DNA from: Aquila chrysaetos chrysaetos
Taxonomy: Eukaryota; Chordata; Aves; Accipitriformes; Accipitridae
Length of the DNA stretch: 64,000 bases
Reading direction: 5' to 3'
Assembly (NCBI RefSeq): GCF_900496995.4
Contig: NC_044019.1
Coordinates: 3,348,001 to 3,412,000 of the forward strand
Under the pieces are notes generated by a model, which was not told where the DNA came from, did not search any database, and was given only the letters and a program-made list of their open reading frames with translations. Within the stretch, counting starts at the first letter, position 1. Each line of letters begins with the position of its first letter. Position numbers and translations under genes: made by a program. Positions 20,351-34,175 of the stretch are shown here, in pieces.

Positions 20351-21958
20351 GGACTGATAAAGCCTTGAGTTGTTTCAGGGAAAAATCAACATCCAGCCCC
20401 ACACGCACACACATGTCTGCCCGGCTCTGCGCAGCGCAGGCACTTTTGGAGACTTATGATTCAGATGGAAACCAGCTTATTCGAAGCGCGGTGCTGTTTG
20501 AGGATGCCGCTCAAAGGGCCCTCGCCTGGGATTAATCAGCGGCCACGGCCGAGGGCCGGGACGGCAGCGGTGGCACCGTCTTCGGAGGCGTTGGGATGGG
20601 TTCGGCACCCCGGCACCGTGCCGCGGTGGTCCCGTCAGGAGCTCGGCCCCCTGCCACGCTCCCACAGCCTTGGAGCGTCTTCAAGTGCCAGCTCACAGCA
20701 CTGCCAGGGCATTTGAGACCTACCCTGTAAAACAAACCAACCAAAGCCCAACTTTAGGTTTTATGGCACTAGCATGAATTGCTGTTTTCTTGTCTCATTC
20801 TGTAATGCTGGAAACTTTGACCTGCAGCCCAGTATCTAGAGAGCATCTTGCTTTCCCTGAGCTTGCGGGAAGGAGGTAGGAGTCTGTTTTTCAGAGCCCT
20901 GCGCTGCTAAAATCCCCCAAGGCAGCAAAAAACGTGTGTGTGTGGGAGAGAGAGAGAGGGGAGGAGGGAGAGAGCTGAAGAGGAGGTTCGCAGTACAAAA
21001 ATAATGCCTTTTATTTTGAAAAAAATAATCAGCTCTGAGATCTGGCAACACGTGGGTTTCCCAAAGCCTTTTGCAAAGACCGTGGCGGCGATAACAGCCC
21101 GTCGCCGCTCGGGCCAGCCAAGCCACCCCGCCACCCGTCTCCCGTGCGAGGAGGTGCCCGGACACGTGGTCGGGTGCTCCCTATCTGCCTCAGCCATCTC
21201 TGCCAGCTCACCCGCACTGCACCCGCCAACCCCGAGACATCTGCAATCCCCCAGCACCTTGCAAGCAGCTCCCGTAAAAGCCAAATGCCAGCTACCGCCT
21301 GCCCGTCACCCACGCCTGCCCCAGCCCAGCACACAGAGGCAGAGTGAGGCACGGCCCCCATGACCATTTTTTGAGACTGAACCTCATCATCCTCCCTCCC
21401 AAACTAAAACAACACAGACCTGAACCAGCCAACCTGCACTGGAGTGGAAAGCTGACGTCTCAGAAGTGTTTGTAAACCCCCCAAAATGAGAATAAAACAT
21501 TTGCCTTAGGTTATAGCACTTTGTTTCTATAATTTTGATGTTTTGTTTTAATTTTCACTATAAAAAGTGGTCAAGAAACTGAGCTGTTATTAGCTTACAT
21601 TTCAAAATGAAAAGTTACTTTGAACCAGAAGAATTAGAAATGTGTTATTTTAGCAATTTTGAGACCCACTCCTCCTCCCATTCCAGAGTGATTTCAGTTA
21701 AAAATACATACATCTCCAAACTAAACTTCCCATAAACATGTGTTTTTGAGAGATTAATACTCTTTCCACTGATAAAATCATTTAAATGGGATCCAGAGAT
21801 TGGTTATTTCAAGCTCTTGCTCATATCACAATGAGCCTGAACCAAGCGGAGCCCAGACCTGCCACGGAGGAACACTTTTCTTCTCCATTAGAAAGGAATT
21901 CACTGTCCAGACTCCATCTTTTCTGGGCCTTGTCTAAGCATCATTATCTGGGTTCAAT

Positions 21959-22000
21959 TGAAGTGTAATTGGCAACATGTTTTTCTAGGATTACACTTCA
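21959..22000. repeat. Perfect 11-bp inverted repeat
   Basis: TGAAGTGTAAT at 21959-21969 and its exact reverse complement ATTACACTTCA at 21990-22000 are separated by 20 bases. The right arm overlaps a GGATTA homeodomain motif. Confidence 0.85.
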
Positions 22001-25000
22001 TTATGAACAGAGCAGGGGCCCCGAAACCCACTTCTCCTGTAATCGGATCCGTTTTCCAGCCTGTGCTCCTGGAGAGTTGTTTATAATCGCCCCCGAGCGA
22101 GCCCTGGGGGATTGGGAGGGCCATCTGAACCACCCCAGGATTAGCTACGTCGGGGAGCAGCCAAAGCAGAGACGGTGCTGAGACCCCTCACAGGTCGGTT
22201 CAATGGAGACGACAGGGAAGGATTAAAAGCGTTTAGCTGCATGCGAGGGAAGCCAGGTTTCAGTAAGCATCGCCCATGTCTCACGGGAGAGAGCGGGCAG
22301 ACCTACCTCACTGCGGACAAGGGGTGATGCTAGGGGAGACGGGGTCTAAGTGCAGCAATGGGATTTCTGCTGCCTGCTTGCCTCTCACTGAGTGTCCGTG
22401 CAAGCTATTCCCACGGTACACTATCTTGTGATGGCAAAGACCAGCCCCAAGCGCAGAGCCACAAACAGTGGGTGACCAACATCTGCCCAGAGCTGATCTG
22501 CTCTTCCCCAGAGAGCTACAGGCTTTGCCACAGCCAAGTCAGGGAATTGTTAGAGGAAATCTCTCCCCAAGCCCTGCATTATCAACCCTGGCCCAGCATT
22601 CAGGGCTGTTTCCCCTCCTACAATGTCTCTGGGAGCTCAGCAAGCACTGCTGCAGTGCCTTTCCCCATCCCTGAGACCCCTGTGAGACCCTCTGGGACTC
22701 TGGAGGCTGGTGAGAGCCGTCCCCCGCTATGGCTGGCTGTGCCTCTATGTGGTGGGAGCCGTTTCCAGAGGATGGGTGTCACGAGGACAGGGCTAAGCCA
22801 TCCATCACACCCAGCACTAATTGGCTACCCTGCTTTGGAGGCCAAGGAATAAGTGAGCTGCAAAGATTGATGTCCCTTCTCTGCAGCAGGAAAAACTCTC
22901 CGGGCCAGGGCTGAGCGTGGATCCCTGCCAGGGACCTGGGATTGCCCAGGTTTGCCTGTGCCAGCCCGCTCCTGGGGGTGAAGGGCTCCAGACCAAGGTT
23001 CCCTGGGGGGGGGTGACAGTCAGCCCAGCCACCAACCCCCCCCTTCAGTGCTGGGACCACAGCCGCTTGCTCCCCTCCCTCCTGCTCAGCTCTGGGAAAT
23101 GTCCCCGGAGAGCGGCCAGCTGTGAAAAGCTGCAGCAGCTGGAATGTGGGAGGGAGGGCAATGCTTCTGGAAAGCCAGAGGCAGTGAGGAGCAGGACATA
23201 TCTGTTACCTCCCCGTGAACTGACACCTCCGATTTAACCCCGTGCATGCCTGGAATGCCCTGTCCGCACGTCTTCAGTCAACATCACCTTCTAACCTCAG
23301 GTCCCACCACTGGCTGCCAGATCCACAGCTGTAATTTCAAAAGCAGAGGCCTCGCAGGGATGCTGGATGGGATTCCTGGCTGCAACACTGTGGACAGGCT
23401 GTCTTGTTCTGTGGCTAAAGAGAGGGATTCATCACAGACAGGAGAATCATGCAGGGCTTTCGGGAGGTGATCTGGGATGAAAGCATGTAGGTACGAATAC
23501 GATATCACCTCTGTGTTTTGTGAGATCTGGAGCGTGGCCAGGAGAGGATTGTTTGCCGTGGCTCTGCTCCAAGCCAGAGGCACTACAATTGTTAACTCCC
23601 CCCCACTTCCCCGGCCCACGCAATTCAGAGCCGGCCCAGCCGACTGCTAGGGGCAGTCCAGGGGAGGGAAAAACAACATTTTCCCACAAACCTGTGGCCT
23701 CACCCTTCCCCAGGCAGGGACAGGGCAGATCCTGTATCTGCTCGGGGCCTGACTGAAACTCGGTGCTACCCTCACCACCCTGGCACAGCTGTCTGTGTCC
23801 TCACGCCTATTGCCCCGCGGCGGGTCTGCGCCCAGCTCTGCCGCCGCAGCCAGGAATGTGGCTCGGCTTGGACAGCCGTGCAAACCCCGTGGGATGGGGC
23901 ACCATGAGGCTGCACCTCCCGAGCCCATGGCTGGGACACCTCAGCGCTGCTGCTGTCTCTGCAAGAGCTTCTGCCTCGTAAGACGGTGCTTGTCCCCCTG
24001 AGCCCATACCCGGGGCAAGGCTGGGACCCGCAGCCGCGAATGCCAGGCATAAGACTGCTCTGTCACTGCGTCCCCAGGTCGGTGGGGCTGGAGGACAGCC
24101 AGGGACAGGATTGCCTTCCTGCTCCGGAATCGGCAGTGCATCCCGACAGTGTCAGACGACGCCAGCGTTTCAGGACTGAATGCCCTTGATATGCCTCAGT
24201 TTCCCCACCCATAATGATGCTAACGCACTGGGCACTCACTTTACAGAGAAGCAGCAATGAGTGGTAATTAATATTGCACCAGCCCTGCTGACAGCTGGGG
24301 TTACTGGCTCATCCAGAAGCCCAAACCGAGGTCAGGGCTCCCCTGTGGCTACACAGAGAGGGCCCAGAAACTTACTGTCGGTGGACACAGGTCTGCTCCT
24401 CTCTCACGTTTCAGATCTGGAGAGGGCAATGCGGACAAGGCGAGCTGCAGTGGTGCAGGATGGTCTCCATGAACGCTGCAGCCCTCCACGCTGCGGTGGG
24501 TTCCTTGGCTCTTGGCTGTCAGGGCAGGCTGAGCTGACTCGAGGTGCCAGTCCCGCTCCTGTCTCTGGGTGCTGGAAGGACACGGGTGGCCTTAAGGCTG
24601 AACCCGTGCTAAAGCAACAAGAGGAGCCAGGGATGGGAAAACCCAACCGCTGGTGAAGCGAGGCCCTGGCCTTCCCCTGGGGCCAGTCCCCAGGGCTCCG
24701 GGGAACACAATGCCTTTGTTTGCAACTTGGCCTGCACAAGGAGCCCTTCCCTCGCTCAGCCCCAAAACACCAACCCTTCAAAAGGCCTGTTCTCCCCCTC
24801 CCCTTCCCCCAGCAATGCTAATGTGCCAGGCCTCTTCTCATGAACCCTGGGAGAGATCAGGCTGGTAGACAGTTTCACCACTTGTTAAATGTGTGTTTAG
24901 CGATCTTGTGAGTAGACAAGAACAAATACAAACAAGCCGGGCTGGAGAGCCCCTGCCCCTCCGCCCTGCCTGGAACGCACCAGCCCCAAAGCCTTTCTTC

Positions 25001-28000
25001 TCTAACCACTTCAAACTTTCATTTCTTCTGAAGCCACAACAAGGCACACTTTGTAAAGCAAATGAGTAAACAGCAACTTTCAGCTTAAAAGGAAAACAAG
25101 GGGGAGGGACTGTTTTTAATTACTGGATTTTAAAAAGGGCTTTATTCGGTTAATTGCTTTCTGTTGTAAAATGTTCTTCTGCACACAGCCCTGGTTCTAG
25201 CTGCATTGCTGCTGGCCAGATGGCATTGCAGAGGTAATGACAGCATGTGCGTTCACTGCTTGGGTACACAAGTGCCTTTAACATTCACAGACATCCCCCC
25301 CCGCCCCGAGCCCTCCCAGCCTCATGGAAATGACACGAGGCACCAAGTTTTGCTCAGACATGACCAGTGGTTTGGCATGTCCAACTCGCATCACTTCCAA
25401 AGGACCGGAGGAAGAGCAATCGGCACGCACTGAAAAGCCTCTGCAGCATTTCAAGTTGAGTTCCCAAAAGGGCTAATTGCTGTTGATTGTCTTGGCTGCA
25501 GCGTTTTACCTTCCTAGTCTGGGGTAATAACCGATGTTCGTGCGAGGTGCTGTGCTCAGCTCGGTCCTACCCGATGGGGCGCCTGTCTTCTCCAACAGGG
25601 GAGAGTGACAGTGCTGCGAAGTCTGGCACAGCAGCCAGCGTGCGTGTAGGCATGTGAACATATACGTGTGCATGTGGCTTGGTGCAGCAATGTGAAACGG
25701 ATTCCAACTGTATCCCTGATGATCACATCCAGCTTGGAGGATACCCCGAGACCCTGCGGAGATGGAAGGATTAAAAATAGAGAGCCAACTAAGAGGTGCA
25801 CAAAAGGACCTTTAGCAGAAATGCCACCGGCGCAGAGCTGTGAAGATGTCGCTGTGCTGGGGACAGATGGCACGGGGAAGGGACAGGGAGAGGAGGCAGC
25901 AGGAGACTCTTCTCCAATTGGATCATCCTCAGGAGGGGAAGAGTGAGGAAAGGAAATGGAGCAGGAATGGCCTTGGGGTCCCGGCACATGGAGCTGCCAG
26001 GGAGCCTCTGAAAGCCCCGTGGTTCCCCACTGCAGCCTGGGTGCTGCGGGGGTTTCCACGAGGCCTCAGTGAGCAGGTGCCTCATGGGTGGCTCAGAGTC
26101 AGCACAGGGAAAGATGGAGGCAGGCTTGTTACCAGACATGAAGCTCACAGGAGTGCGCGTTCTGTTCTCCCTTGCCAGCCCCAGAAAATACCATGAGGGA
26201 GCGTGCACATGTGTGGGGAAGTAGGGACAAGGAGGCTCCCAGTCCTCATTCAATAGGGACGGGGATCATCCCCTGCCCCTCCACACACCGGCCAGTGTCT
26301 GCTGGCTCAGTCAAGACAAGCTTCAAGCACAGAGGAGGGGAAGTGCACGTCCAAAGGGCTTCCAAAGCCGCCAACCCTCAGCCACAAGAGGCCCCAGGGT
26401 CAGGGATCGTGCAGAGTTCAGGGCAGAGGCTGAACCTGCAGTGATGGGGCTGGCCTGGGGGGAAGCCACTGTGCTGACATCCCCTCCAGCACTGCAAGCT
26501 CGTGGCTTTCCCTCCTTGCGTGGCTGCTCCCCACTTAGTGTCCCCCCCAACCCACGCTGGTGCTTTCCCTGCGGCTGCTTTGAACGGGCAGGCAACCTCC
26601 TTTCCAAAAACAAACACAGGAGAGAACATCGGCTGCAGTGGAGGAGAGGAGGGGAAGCATCCAGCCTTACCTAGAGGCTCTTCAGAGCAGCCCTGGCAGC
26701 CGGGCCGCACAGGGAGCCTGCCGTGCCCGCGGCAGCAGGCAGCTTTCCTGCCGAGGAGAGCTTTTCCTGCACCCGCCGCGGCGGGTGGGTCTGTTCCTGC
26801 CAGCAGCCAGCAGCTGGTGATGAATGCTCACTTTCTCTAATTGAATAGCAGGAAGTTAAATCTTGTTTCTTTGCCTTTCAGGCTGTCAGCTGGAACAATT
26901 GCCCACCTGTGGCACCACCCCGGGGATATACATAAGGAACAAAACACAATGCTGCCAGAGAAATGGACTGCATTCCCAGAAGATACTGTATGCCATATTG
27001 TGCGCCCACACAAGAGAGAGGTATCTGTGCTGTGGTGGGCACACAGGCAGACCTGCGTGTTTCCAGGCAGCCGCGCAGGCAGGGTGGTGTGGGAACGGGT
27101 TGCAGGGCGATGGGAGTGAACGCGCAGGGGGCACGCACGGAGCACAGCCGTGGCACACAGGGAGGCATGTGCGCGAGCAGAACGCTGCCGCGAGGAGTGG
27201 CAAGCGTGTGTGCACGGGCTCATGCGAGCGTGTACAGCTATGCAAGTACTCTTGGGTGACACATACCACCACGAGATTTAAGTGCCAGGCGCTTTGCAGC
27301 AGCTGGGGTGGCCGGTACTCCTGTCCAGCACGCTGGGTTTGTCCTGCGGCTGCTCTGCATCTCCAGCGCCCTGCACAGGCAGGTGCAGAGACAAGCGTGT
27401 GCTGGTGGCTGCCCTGCGTGCTCGCTTGCCTGCTTGCTTTCCCATTTCACCAAGCGCTCCGCCAGACAGGCTGCAAAGCCGAGAGCTCCTTCCTGGAGCT
27501 GTGCCTTCTTTCCCTGCCACCCAACATGCTTCCCTGCCACCTCCGGCACTCACATCATCATTTCACAGCCGGGCCCAGCGCTCCTGCAGGGATGCTCCCA
27601 AGGCAGCAGCCATCACAGCTGGGCTGAATCTGACAGTTACGCACAGCTGGAAGAAGCCCAGATGAGGACAAGGCCGGAGGAAGTCCGCTGTGAGCGGCGC
27701 GGACCCTCCGTGCGTGGCCGGGAGAGGGGGAAACGCGGTTGGGAGGGCAGTGGGAGACACCGACACACACGCACGCACACAGGCCAACATTGTTGCCGCG
27801 AGAGGAAATTATTAATTTGCTGGGAATAAAGTCGGCAGCGAGTCAAAAACCCATCCTCCTGAAGCGCCGGAGAAAAGCCTCCCACCCTCCCCCTCGCGCC
27901 CTCCCTGCGAGCAGCCCTGTCGCCTTTGTACTGAGAGACAGGCCCGACACAAGGGCGTCTGTCTGGGCACCACGTCCCCATGCCGGGATGAAACACGGCC

Positions 28001-28090
28001 CCGGTTTCGCCCAGACGCCGAGAGCCCTCGCTCCCCCCTCTGCGGGACTTGGGACACCCTGACCTGGCGCTCCCGCCTCCCCAGCCCCGT

Positions 28091-28118
28091 GGCGGTGGTG
28101 GTGGTGGTGGTGGTGGGG
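28091..28118 (+). repeat. (GGT)n simple repeat
   Basis: About nine GGT/GTG units in a CpG-rich block; no coding frame is supported around it. Confidence 0.85.
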
Positions 28119-28676
28119 GAACGCGGCCACGGCCCCCTCCCAGACAGCCCTTTGTCAGTCACTGTGGTAACAGCCGCGGCGCAAATGCCGCTTCCCTGTT
28201 TGTTTTCCCCCTGCCTCTGTCGCGGGGGCGGCCGTGGCCTCCCTCCCTCCGGCTCCCCGAGCGGGAGCTGGGGTATTCAGGCCTCGGCAGCCTGAATGAA
28301 GCCAGATCCCTGGACACATTCCTGTGGGTTTTTTTTTTCTTCCCTTTTTCTCTTTATCCCCCCCCCCCCCCTTCTCCCTCGCTTGGCACAAGCTAAAGGA
28401 TTCAAAAGGAAGCCAGGCTTGGCAGACACAGGGGGAGGAGGGAGTGGGGAGATGAAAGAAGGCCTCTCTCCAGCTTTCTCTTCCAGTTCCCACACTCAGC
28501 CCGGCGCGGAGAGCTCCTAATGATTCCCAGCCGCACCTGGAGGAGGCCGCCCGGCCGCCGAGGAAGCGGGGGCCTGTTTATACAGCCAGCGGGAAAGGCC
28601 CCCATCGCCCCAGCCATGCCGTGCGGGGTGGCCCCACAGCCACCCAGCCTGGTCACCCCGGGGTGACAAGGTGCCT

Positions 28677-28946
28677 AAGATGGCAGCCGTGCCACGGCGC
28701 CCGAGATGGCCACCCTGCTGTGGCACCCGAGATGGCGGCCCCACCTCAGCGCCACACTGCCCAAGATGGCGGCTCTACCTCAGCGCCACACTGGTACTTG
28801 TGGACATAGTGCCCCATGCCGGAGCTGGCGCTGAGGAAAACCTCTCCATTTCCAGCTCGGTGGGCTTCAAGCAGCTGCCCTTCCCCACGGACGACATATG
28901 CCACGAGGTGGTGGGTTGGGGACAGCCTCGGGGCTAAGATGGCTGC
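28677..28946 (+). promoter_or_regulatory. YY1-like motif array
   Basis: Five matches or near-matches to the YY1 core AAGATGGCGGC lie on the same strand at 28677-28687, 28703-28713, 28729-28739, 28763-28773 and 28936-28946. The fourth is a perfect match. The third and fourth are set in a 34-base tandem unit, with a 17-base segment repeated exactly at 28743-28759 and 28777-28793. The binding assignment is by motif only. Confidence 0.5.
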
Positions 28947-31900
28947 GCCAGGGCGGAGATGCCCGCTCACACGCTCCCCAAACACACGCCTGAAGGGGAA
29001 GGAGCAACAGGCGGCACCGCGGAAGGCGGCGATGCCGCTTGGAGGACGTTGGCCCACGAAGGAGGCCTGCGAGGGGGACGCCTGCCACCATCGCACCCTC
29101 CCGCCGCGCCGCGCAGCCCTTCACGCCCTCTCGTGGCACCCGCTCGGCACCACAACCGTCCCCGTCCCCACGGCTGTGGCAGCAGAAACGAGCCCGCCGT
29201 CCCCCAGGGAAAAGGCATCCCCCCTCCACGCTCAGGATGGGCGTGAATTTCCAACACACGCGGCTACTTCCACCCGTGCACAAATTCCCGACGGATGCAG
29301 CCCAAAAGCAAGCGCTGCGCCGAGCCGGTGGAGCCAGGTTTCCCTCACAGGGCAACCAGAGCAACTTTTCCTTCATTTATCCTCCCTCTCTCACAGGATT
29401 TCCCAAATAAAGACTCCGCCGGTCCTCCCTCAGGGCTTTGCTGCCTCTGAGCAGCATTTCGCAAGGCGGTGGTCTGGTTGTGGCGACTGGAAGCGGTTCC
29501 CCGTTTCACGGAGGGGAAGGTGTCAACGCCGCTGCCCGCGGATGCTAACTTGCACAGCCCTGAATGGATTTGCTTTATCTCGAGGGGGAAACCGCTGCTC
29601 CCTGCTTGCTGCTGACAGCCCCGGTGACAAGGACGCAGCCGCAGCACCGGCGCGGGCCAGTTCCAGCTGCTGGGCTGCTCGTGGGTACTCCTGGCCGGCT
29701 GGACGTGAGCACCCACCGAGTAAAGCTTAAAAATTCAGAGCCAGTGCTGGGCTCCCCTTTTTGCCACAGAGAGAAGGGAGAACCATGCGATTTGCCCTAA
29801 GACAAAACAAGCAAAAGTCCCATCCTGCGTGTAGGACTGCTGGATGCTATCCCCGAGGATTTTATCTGTATATTTTTTTAAACACTAATGCCCATCTCCT
29901 CTCAAGTCATTCAGTCGGAAAATTTGGCAACGATTGTGCCAAGCTCACAGCAGCATGGGGCTGGCCATCACTCCCTGGTGGGTGCAGCCATACTTGCCTG
30001 GCATCTGTAGCCCCAGGGCTGCGGAGACCCCCTCCTCTTCTCCTCGGTGGGATTATGAACGCAGTCCTATCCGGCACAGCGCTGCCAGCGAAGCTTTGAA
30101 GTGCAGCCCTGGTAACGAAGCTTTCGCTGCAGGAATGGGAAAATGCCAGGACAGAGAGATCTCCGCCTCCGTCGCTCACTGGCCTGGGCAGAACTGGGAA
30201 AACTAAGCAGTTTTTAAAAAGGCGAATCTCCAGACGGGGAATGGGACATATTTGTTCTGCGGTTACAAGATCTTTGCCCTCTTGCATTTTGCTCCAGCCC
30301 TGTAACCAAAGGGTTATTTCCATCAGCATGGGCAACACGCAGAGCTAACCCCACAGCTATCTTAAGGACCACCATCAAGCTGTGGAAACTGCTGGCTTCC
30401 AGACAGAGCCGAACAAGCCCCAGTTCTGGGGGGAAAGAAGAAGCGGGGTGGAAGGTGGGTCTATTTACCCCACTGACTCTATCTGGCGAGAGGCCAGGCC
30501 TTAAACAAAAACCGTCTGGTGCATCTTCCAAGGAGCTGGCCCAGCGTGGAGCTGCTTCTTGGCAGAAGGAGACGCCGGGTTCCTCCGTCAGCGGGGCAAT
30601 GAGCAGCTTCACACACGCTCCGTTAAGTCACTGCTTCGTTGGTGGCCTCCCCAGCACGGGATGGCTGAGCCCAGCCACCCTGGGTGCACATGGGGGAACC
30701 ATTTTAGGCTCCGGTGACAGAGGCATCAGCAAACACTGCTATAAATAGCGGTGTCGAAGGAACGAGATGGTCAGGCTGTTCAAATCCTGGCACGGCCCTG
30801 CTAGCGCTGATAGCAAGTGCCCTTTGCTTGTTCTCTTGCCGCCAGGTCCTCTTATCTATTCTTCCAACTCCGAGTGTTTCTGTCAGCCTGTCACCAGGTC
30901 CCCTGCCCTGACATTTTAGCCTCCTGGGATGGCTGCAGGTCCCTGCTTGCATTTGTTGGCCACTATTCTGCACACTGGAAAGGACATAAAACTAAATGCA
31001 CTGCAGGGACAAGGTGGAGTCCTTGCCAGTGCAGCCTGGGACCCCCCATGGCCAACACCACGGGGTTGTCGGGACAGGCCTGTATTGCACGTCCCCTACA
31101 CACTGGGACCTGCTGCTGGGCCTGCAGGCATCACTGCAGAGATATGGGGTTTTGCACTTAAGAGCACTCCTGGATTTCTGCTTTTCTTCTGCAAGGAGCT
31201 GGAGTCATCCTCCAGACCCGAGGTTACCTCTGGATCATTCTGATCTCTCTTATGGTGATGGGGAAACTGAGGCAGGGAGGTGTCATGACTTACCCTATGT
31301 ACACGAGGACCAGGAGAGCAGAGTCCACACTCTGCCTGCCCTTCCTGCCATGCAGCTGGTTATCAGGGGTGTCACACCAAGAAGCCCCACAAGTTTTTGG
31401 GGTTAAATCCTGGATTCATCATGAAAAGCGGTTCCTGCTATTGAAAGGCCATGATTACCTTGTGAACATCTGTGTTGACAATAGCTGAGTGGCAGCATAA
31501 TTCTCCATCAGCTCTGCCTCCGCTTTCTCCTCCTCCATGTTCTTTATTTTAAAGCACACTCATTGCAAAGCCCTTCGATGCCTGATGAAGGAAAAAGCTC
31601 AGAAAACAGGCAACAGAAACAAAAACTCAGGCTTGCAGCAAACCAACGACAAGACATCACAGACCCAGCTATGCAAACCTCCCCCTCCCCTCTCTGCATG
31701 GCCTTGGCCTACGTCTCTCCATGACCCGTTGGCTCCTTGGCCCCAGTGCCAACGCTGGTCCCCAAGGGCGAGTCAAGGGCTCGGGGCAGTCTTTGCATGA
31801 ACATCAGAGGCAGCTCTTGGCTTTGGCATGGACATCCTGACCTCTCAGGACTGGGTGGGCCCACCTGGACTTTCACTGGTGCAACATGGGTCTTATCAGT

Positions 31901-34120
31901 GCTGGAATTTGATTTTTCCTCCAGGCATCTGGTGGAAGAACATGGAGGACTGGGGATGGGCACAGGGAAGGCATTCCAGCAAGAAAGGCTGCACAAGAAC
32001 ACTCTCTGCTGAGGGCCATTCGTCCCTTAAACGAACACCCATAGCAGAGATGCTGCCCTGAGGCCTATGGACATTCCTTGGCTATATTTGGTGACGGATG
32101 GAGAATTTGTTGCTTCCCCTTAACCCATCTGTTCTCCTTATTGGCAGGAAGGAGCTAACACCAGAACTGCAATGTCGCTATTTGGATAAACCCAGTACTT
32201 CAGCAGCAATAAATCTCCTCTAAAAAGCTTTTGCTGACTCCCACCTGTTGGCTGGGAGAAGATCAAGTTGACAAAAGTCTTCTGCCAAATTGTATTTTTA
32301 TCCAGGACTTCATCACGAGTCCAGGTTACAACAAAAGCCTGTTCACGAAGCAGAGGAAGGTAGCTATATCACAGCACATCTCTCAACTCTGGGATCCCCC
32401 CTCTCCCAGAGGCCTCCAGTTCCCAGGTAGCTGCTTTTATTACATTTTCTGAATTCCCTTAAATCCCAAAAGGCCCTTTTCCTTCTCGTCACCCCCACCC
32501 CTTCACCATAAAACCTGGGAGGTCCCAAGCAGGGACCCCAGACTCTTGCTGGCTGCACCAGGGAGCCAAAATACCCATTGTGAGAATGGCAAAAGAGAGA
32601 GATGGGCTGGGACCAACACAATTTATTACAGAAAAACACCCAGAGAGATTTCATTAACATGGCAGTCCATTCACAAGAAAAAACCGCTGGAGGACAATGA
32701 AATGAAACCCACAGCAACAACACACAGCGGGAAAGTCCAGTCGTCGGCCAGTGCAGCACAAGAGGCACAACCACACTGGCCCACCAGGGTGGGAGATGTG
32801 CCCAGCCCATGCAGCCAGTCCTGGGGATTGCATTGCTCCCCCAGCCTGAGGCGATGTCACGGATGGGCACATGAGGAAAGTGCAGCAAATCCACATCTAC
32901 CAGTTGTAGTGACGCAGGAAAAAAAAAAAAAAACAACATAGGAAACCACGTGGATAAAAGCAAATGGGGCAGCCATTGCAGGAACGGAAAATCCTCCCCA
33001 CACAGGAGGGACTCAAGAGGTGCAAAGGGAGATCTACCTCACTTGGAGCCCGTTTCCCGTGCCCCATGTCTCCCAGCGAGTCCCTAAGCTGCCCTGGCAG
33101 CAGGAGGACCCTAAGCAGTCACTAAAATTCCTGCCTGCACTGTGCCCCTGCCCCCCAGCTTGCACCCAGCTCCCTGTGCATCTCACGGCCCAGAAAGGCA
33201 GCAGTGAAAGCTGCTGAGATCCAGGGCCCTGTCCCAAAACCACAACACATTGCTTCCCTGGAGCTAACAGCACCTTCAGACAGGGCATCTCCTCCTGCAC
33301 AGCCCAGCCCTGCCAACACTCCGCATCCAAAGCGCGCGTGCCTCACGGCACCCAGTGCGAGCACCCATCCCCAGTGGCCGTGCTTGTACCCTGTATCCGA
33401 TCTCACCAGCACCCTGCCCTGGCCAGGGGTTCCTAAGGGCTTGCTGACAACCCTATTCCTCTTGCAACGTCACCTCCCAGGCTGGCGGGAGGCCCCAGTG
33501 CAGCCCATTTGCAAGCTGGCCTTGGCTGGGCTTCCACGATGCGATCTTCAGGAAACACCTTGGAAATGTTTACTGGGAGGCCAGGCTGTTCTCCCCCTCC
33601 CAGCTGCCAAAAAGGTCTCCGAGATACAGTTCAGATCCCAATATCTGGGGTTCACATTAAAAAGATGAGACCTTTTTATAAACCTGTATATTAATCGATG
33701 TGTTACCAAAATACGTTCAAGACTTTTTTTGTTTGTTTCGATTTTAGACCTTCTTCTAAGGTGCTTGTCACCCAGACGTGACAAATAACAGTCTGTTAAC
33801 AAAGTTAAATAGTTTGGGGGGCGGAAAGTGCAATTTGCTTTTCTCTGCTAGAGCAGGATTTAGTGCAATGAGAAGACAGTCTCCTGAGCCACTGAAGGCA
33901 TCACTAGCTTGTTTATATATTCATCAAAAGCATGATAACTCGAGCTCTAGCCTCGCTGTTGGGAAGGGCTGAGCTGTTTTAGCTGAAACCTCCCTGCAAA
34001 GTTGAGCTAGAGGCAGACACATACCTTGGAAAACTTCAGCCCATGGAGTCGGTGTTTGTAGAAAACTACTATCTGATGACACTGGGCATCCTTCATGCCC
34101 AACCATGGGGTGTACTGCCT

Positions 34121-34175
34121 AAAAAAAAAGAAAAAAAGAAAAAAAAAGAAAAAAAAAAAAAAAGAAAAAAAAAAA
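34121..34175 (+). repeat. A-rich low-complexity tract
   Basis: Runs of A broken by single G residues over about 55 bases. No flanking target-site duplication or upstream retroelement was recognised, so it is called simple sequence, not a retroposon tail. Confidence 0.85.

Noticed and set aside
22409-23690. Other RBPJ-like 8-mers in the gene desert (TTCCCACG near 22.41 kb and TTCCCACA near 23.68 kb)
   Set aside because: Several such 8-mers are expected by chance in 64 kb, and these are not close to a promoter.
28816-29730. 304-codon plus-strand frame in the CpG-rich block
   Set aside because: No recognisable domain, biased composition and no conserved signature. The block is better explained as regulatory or CpG-island DNA.
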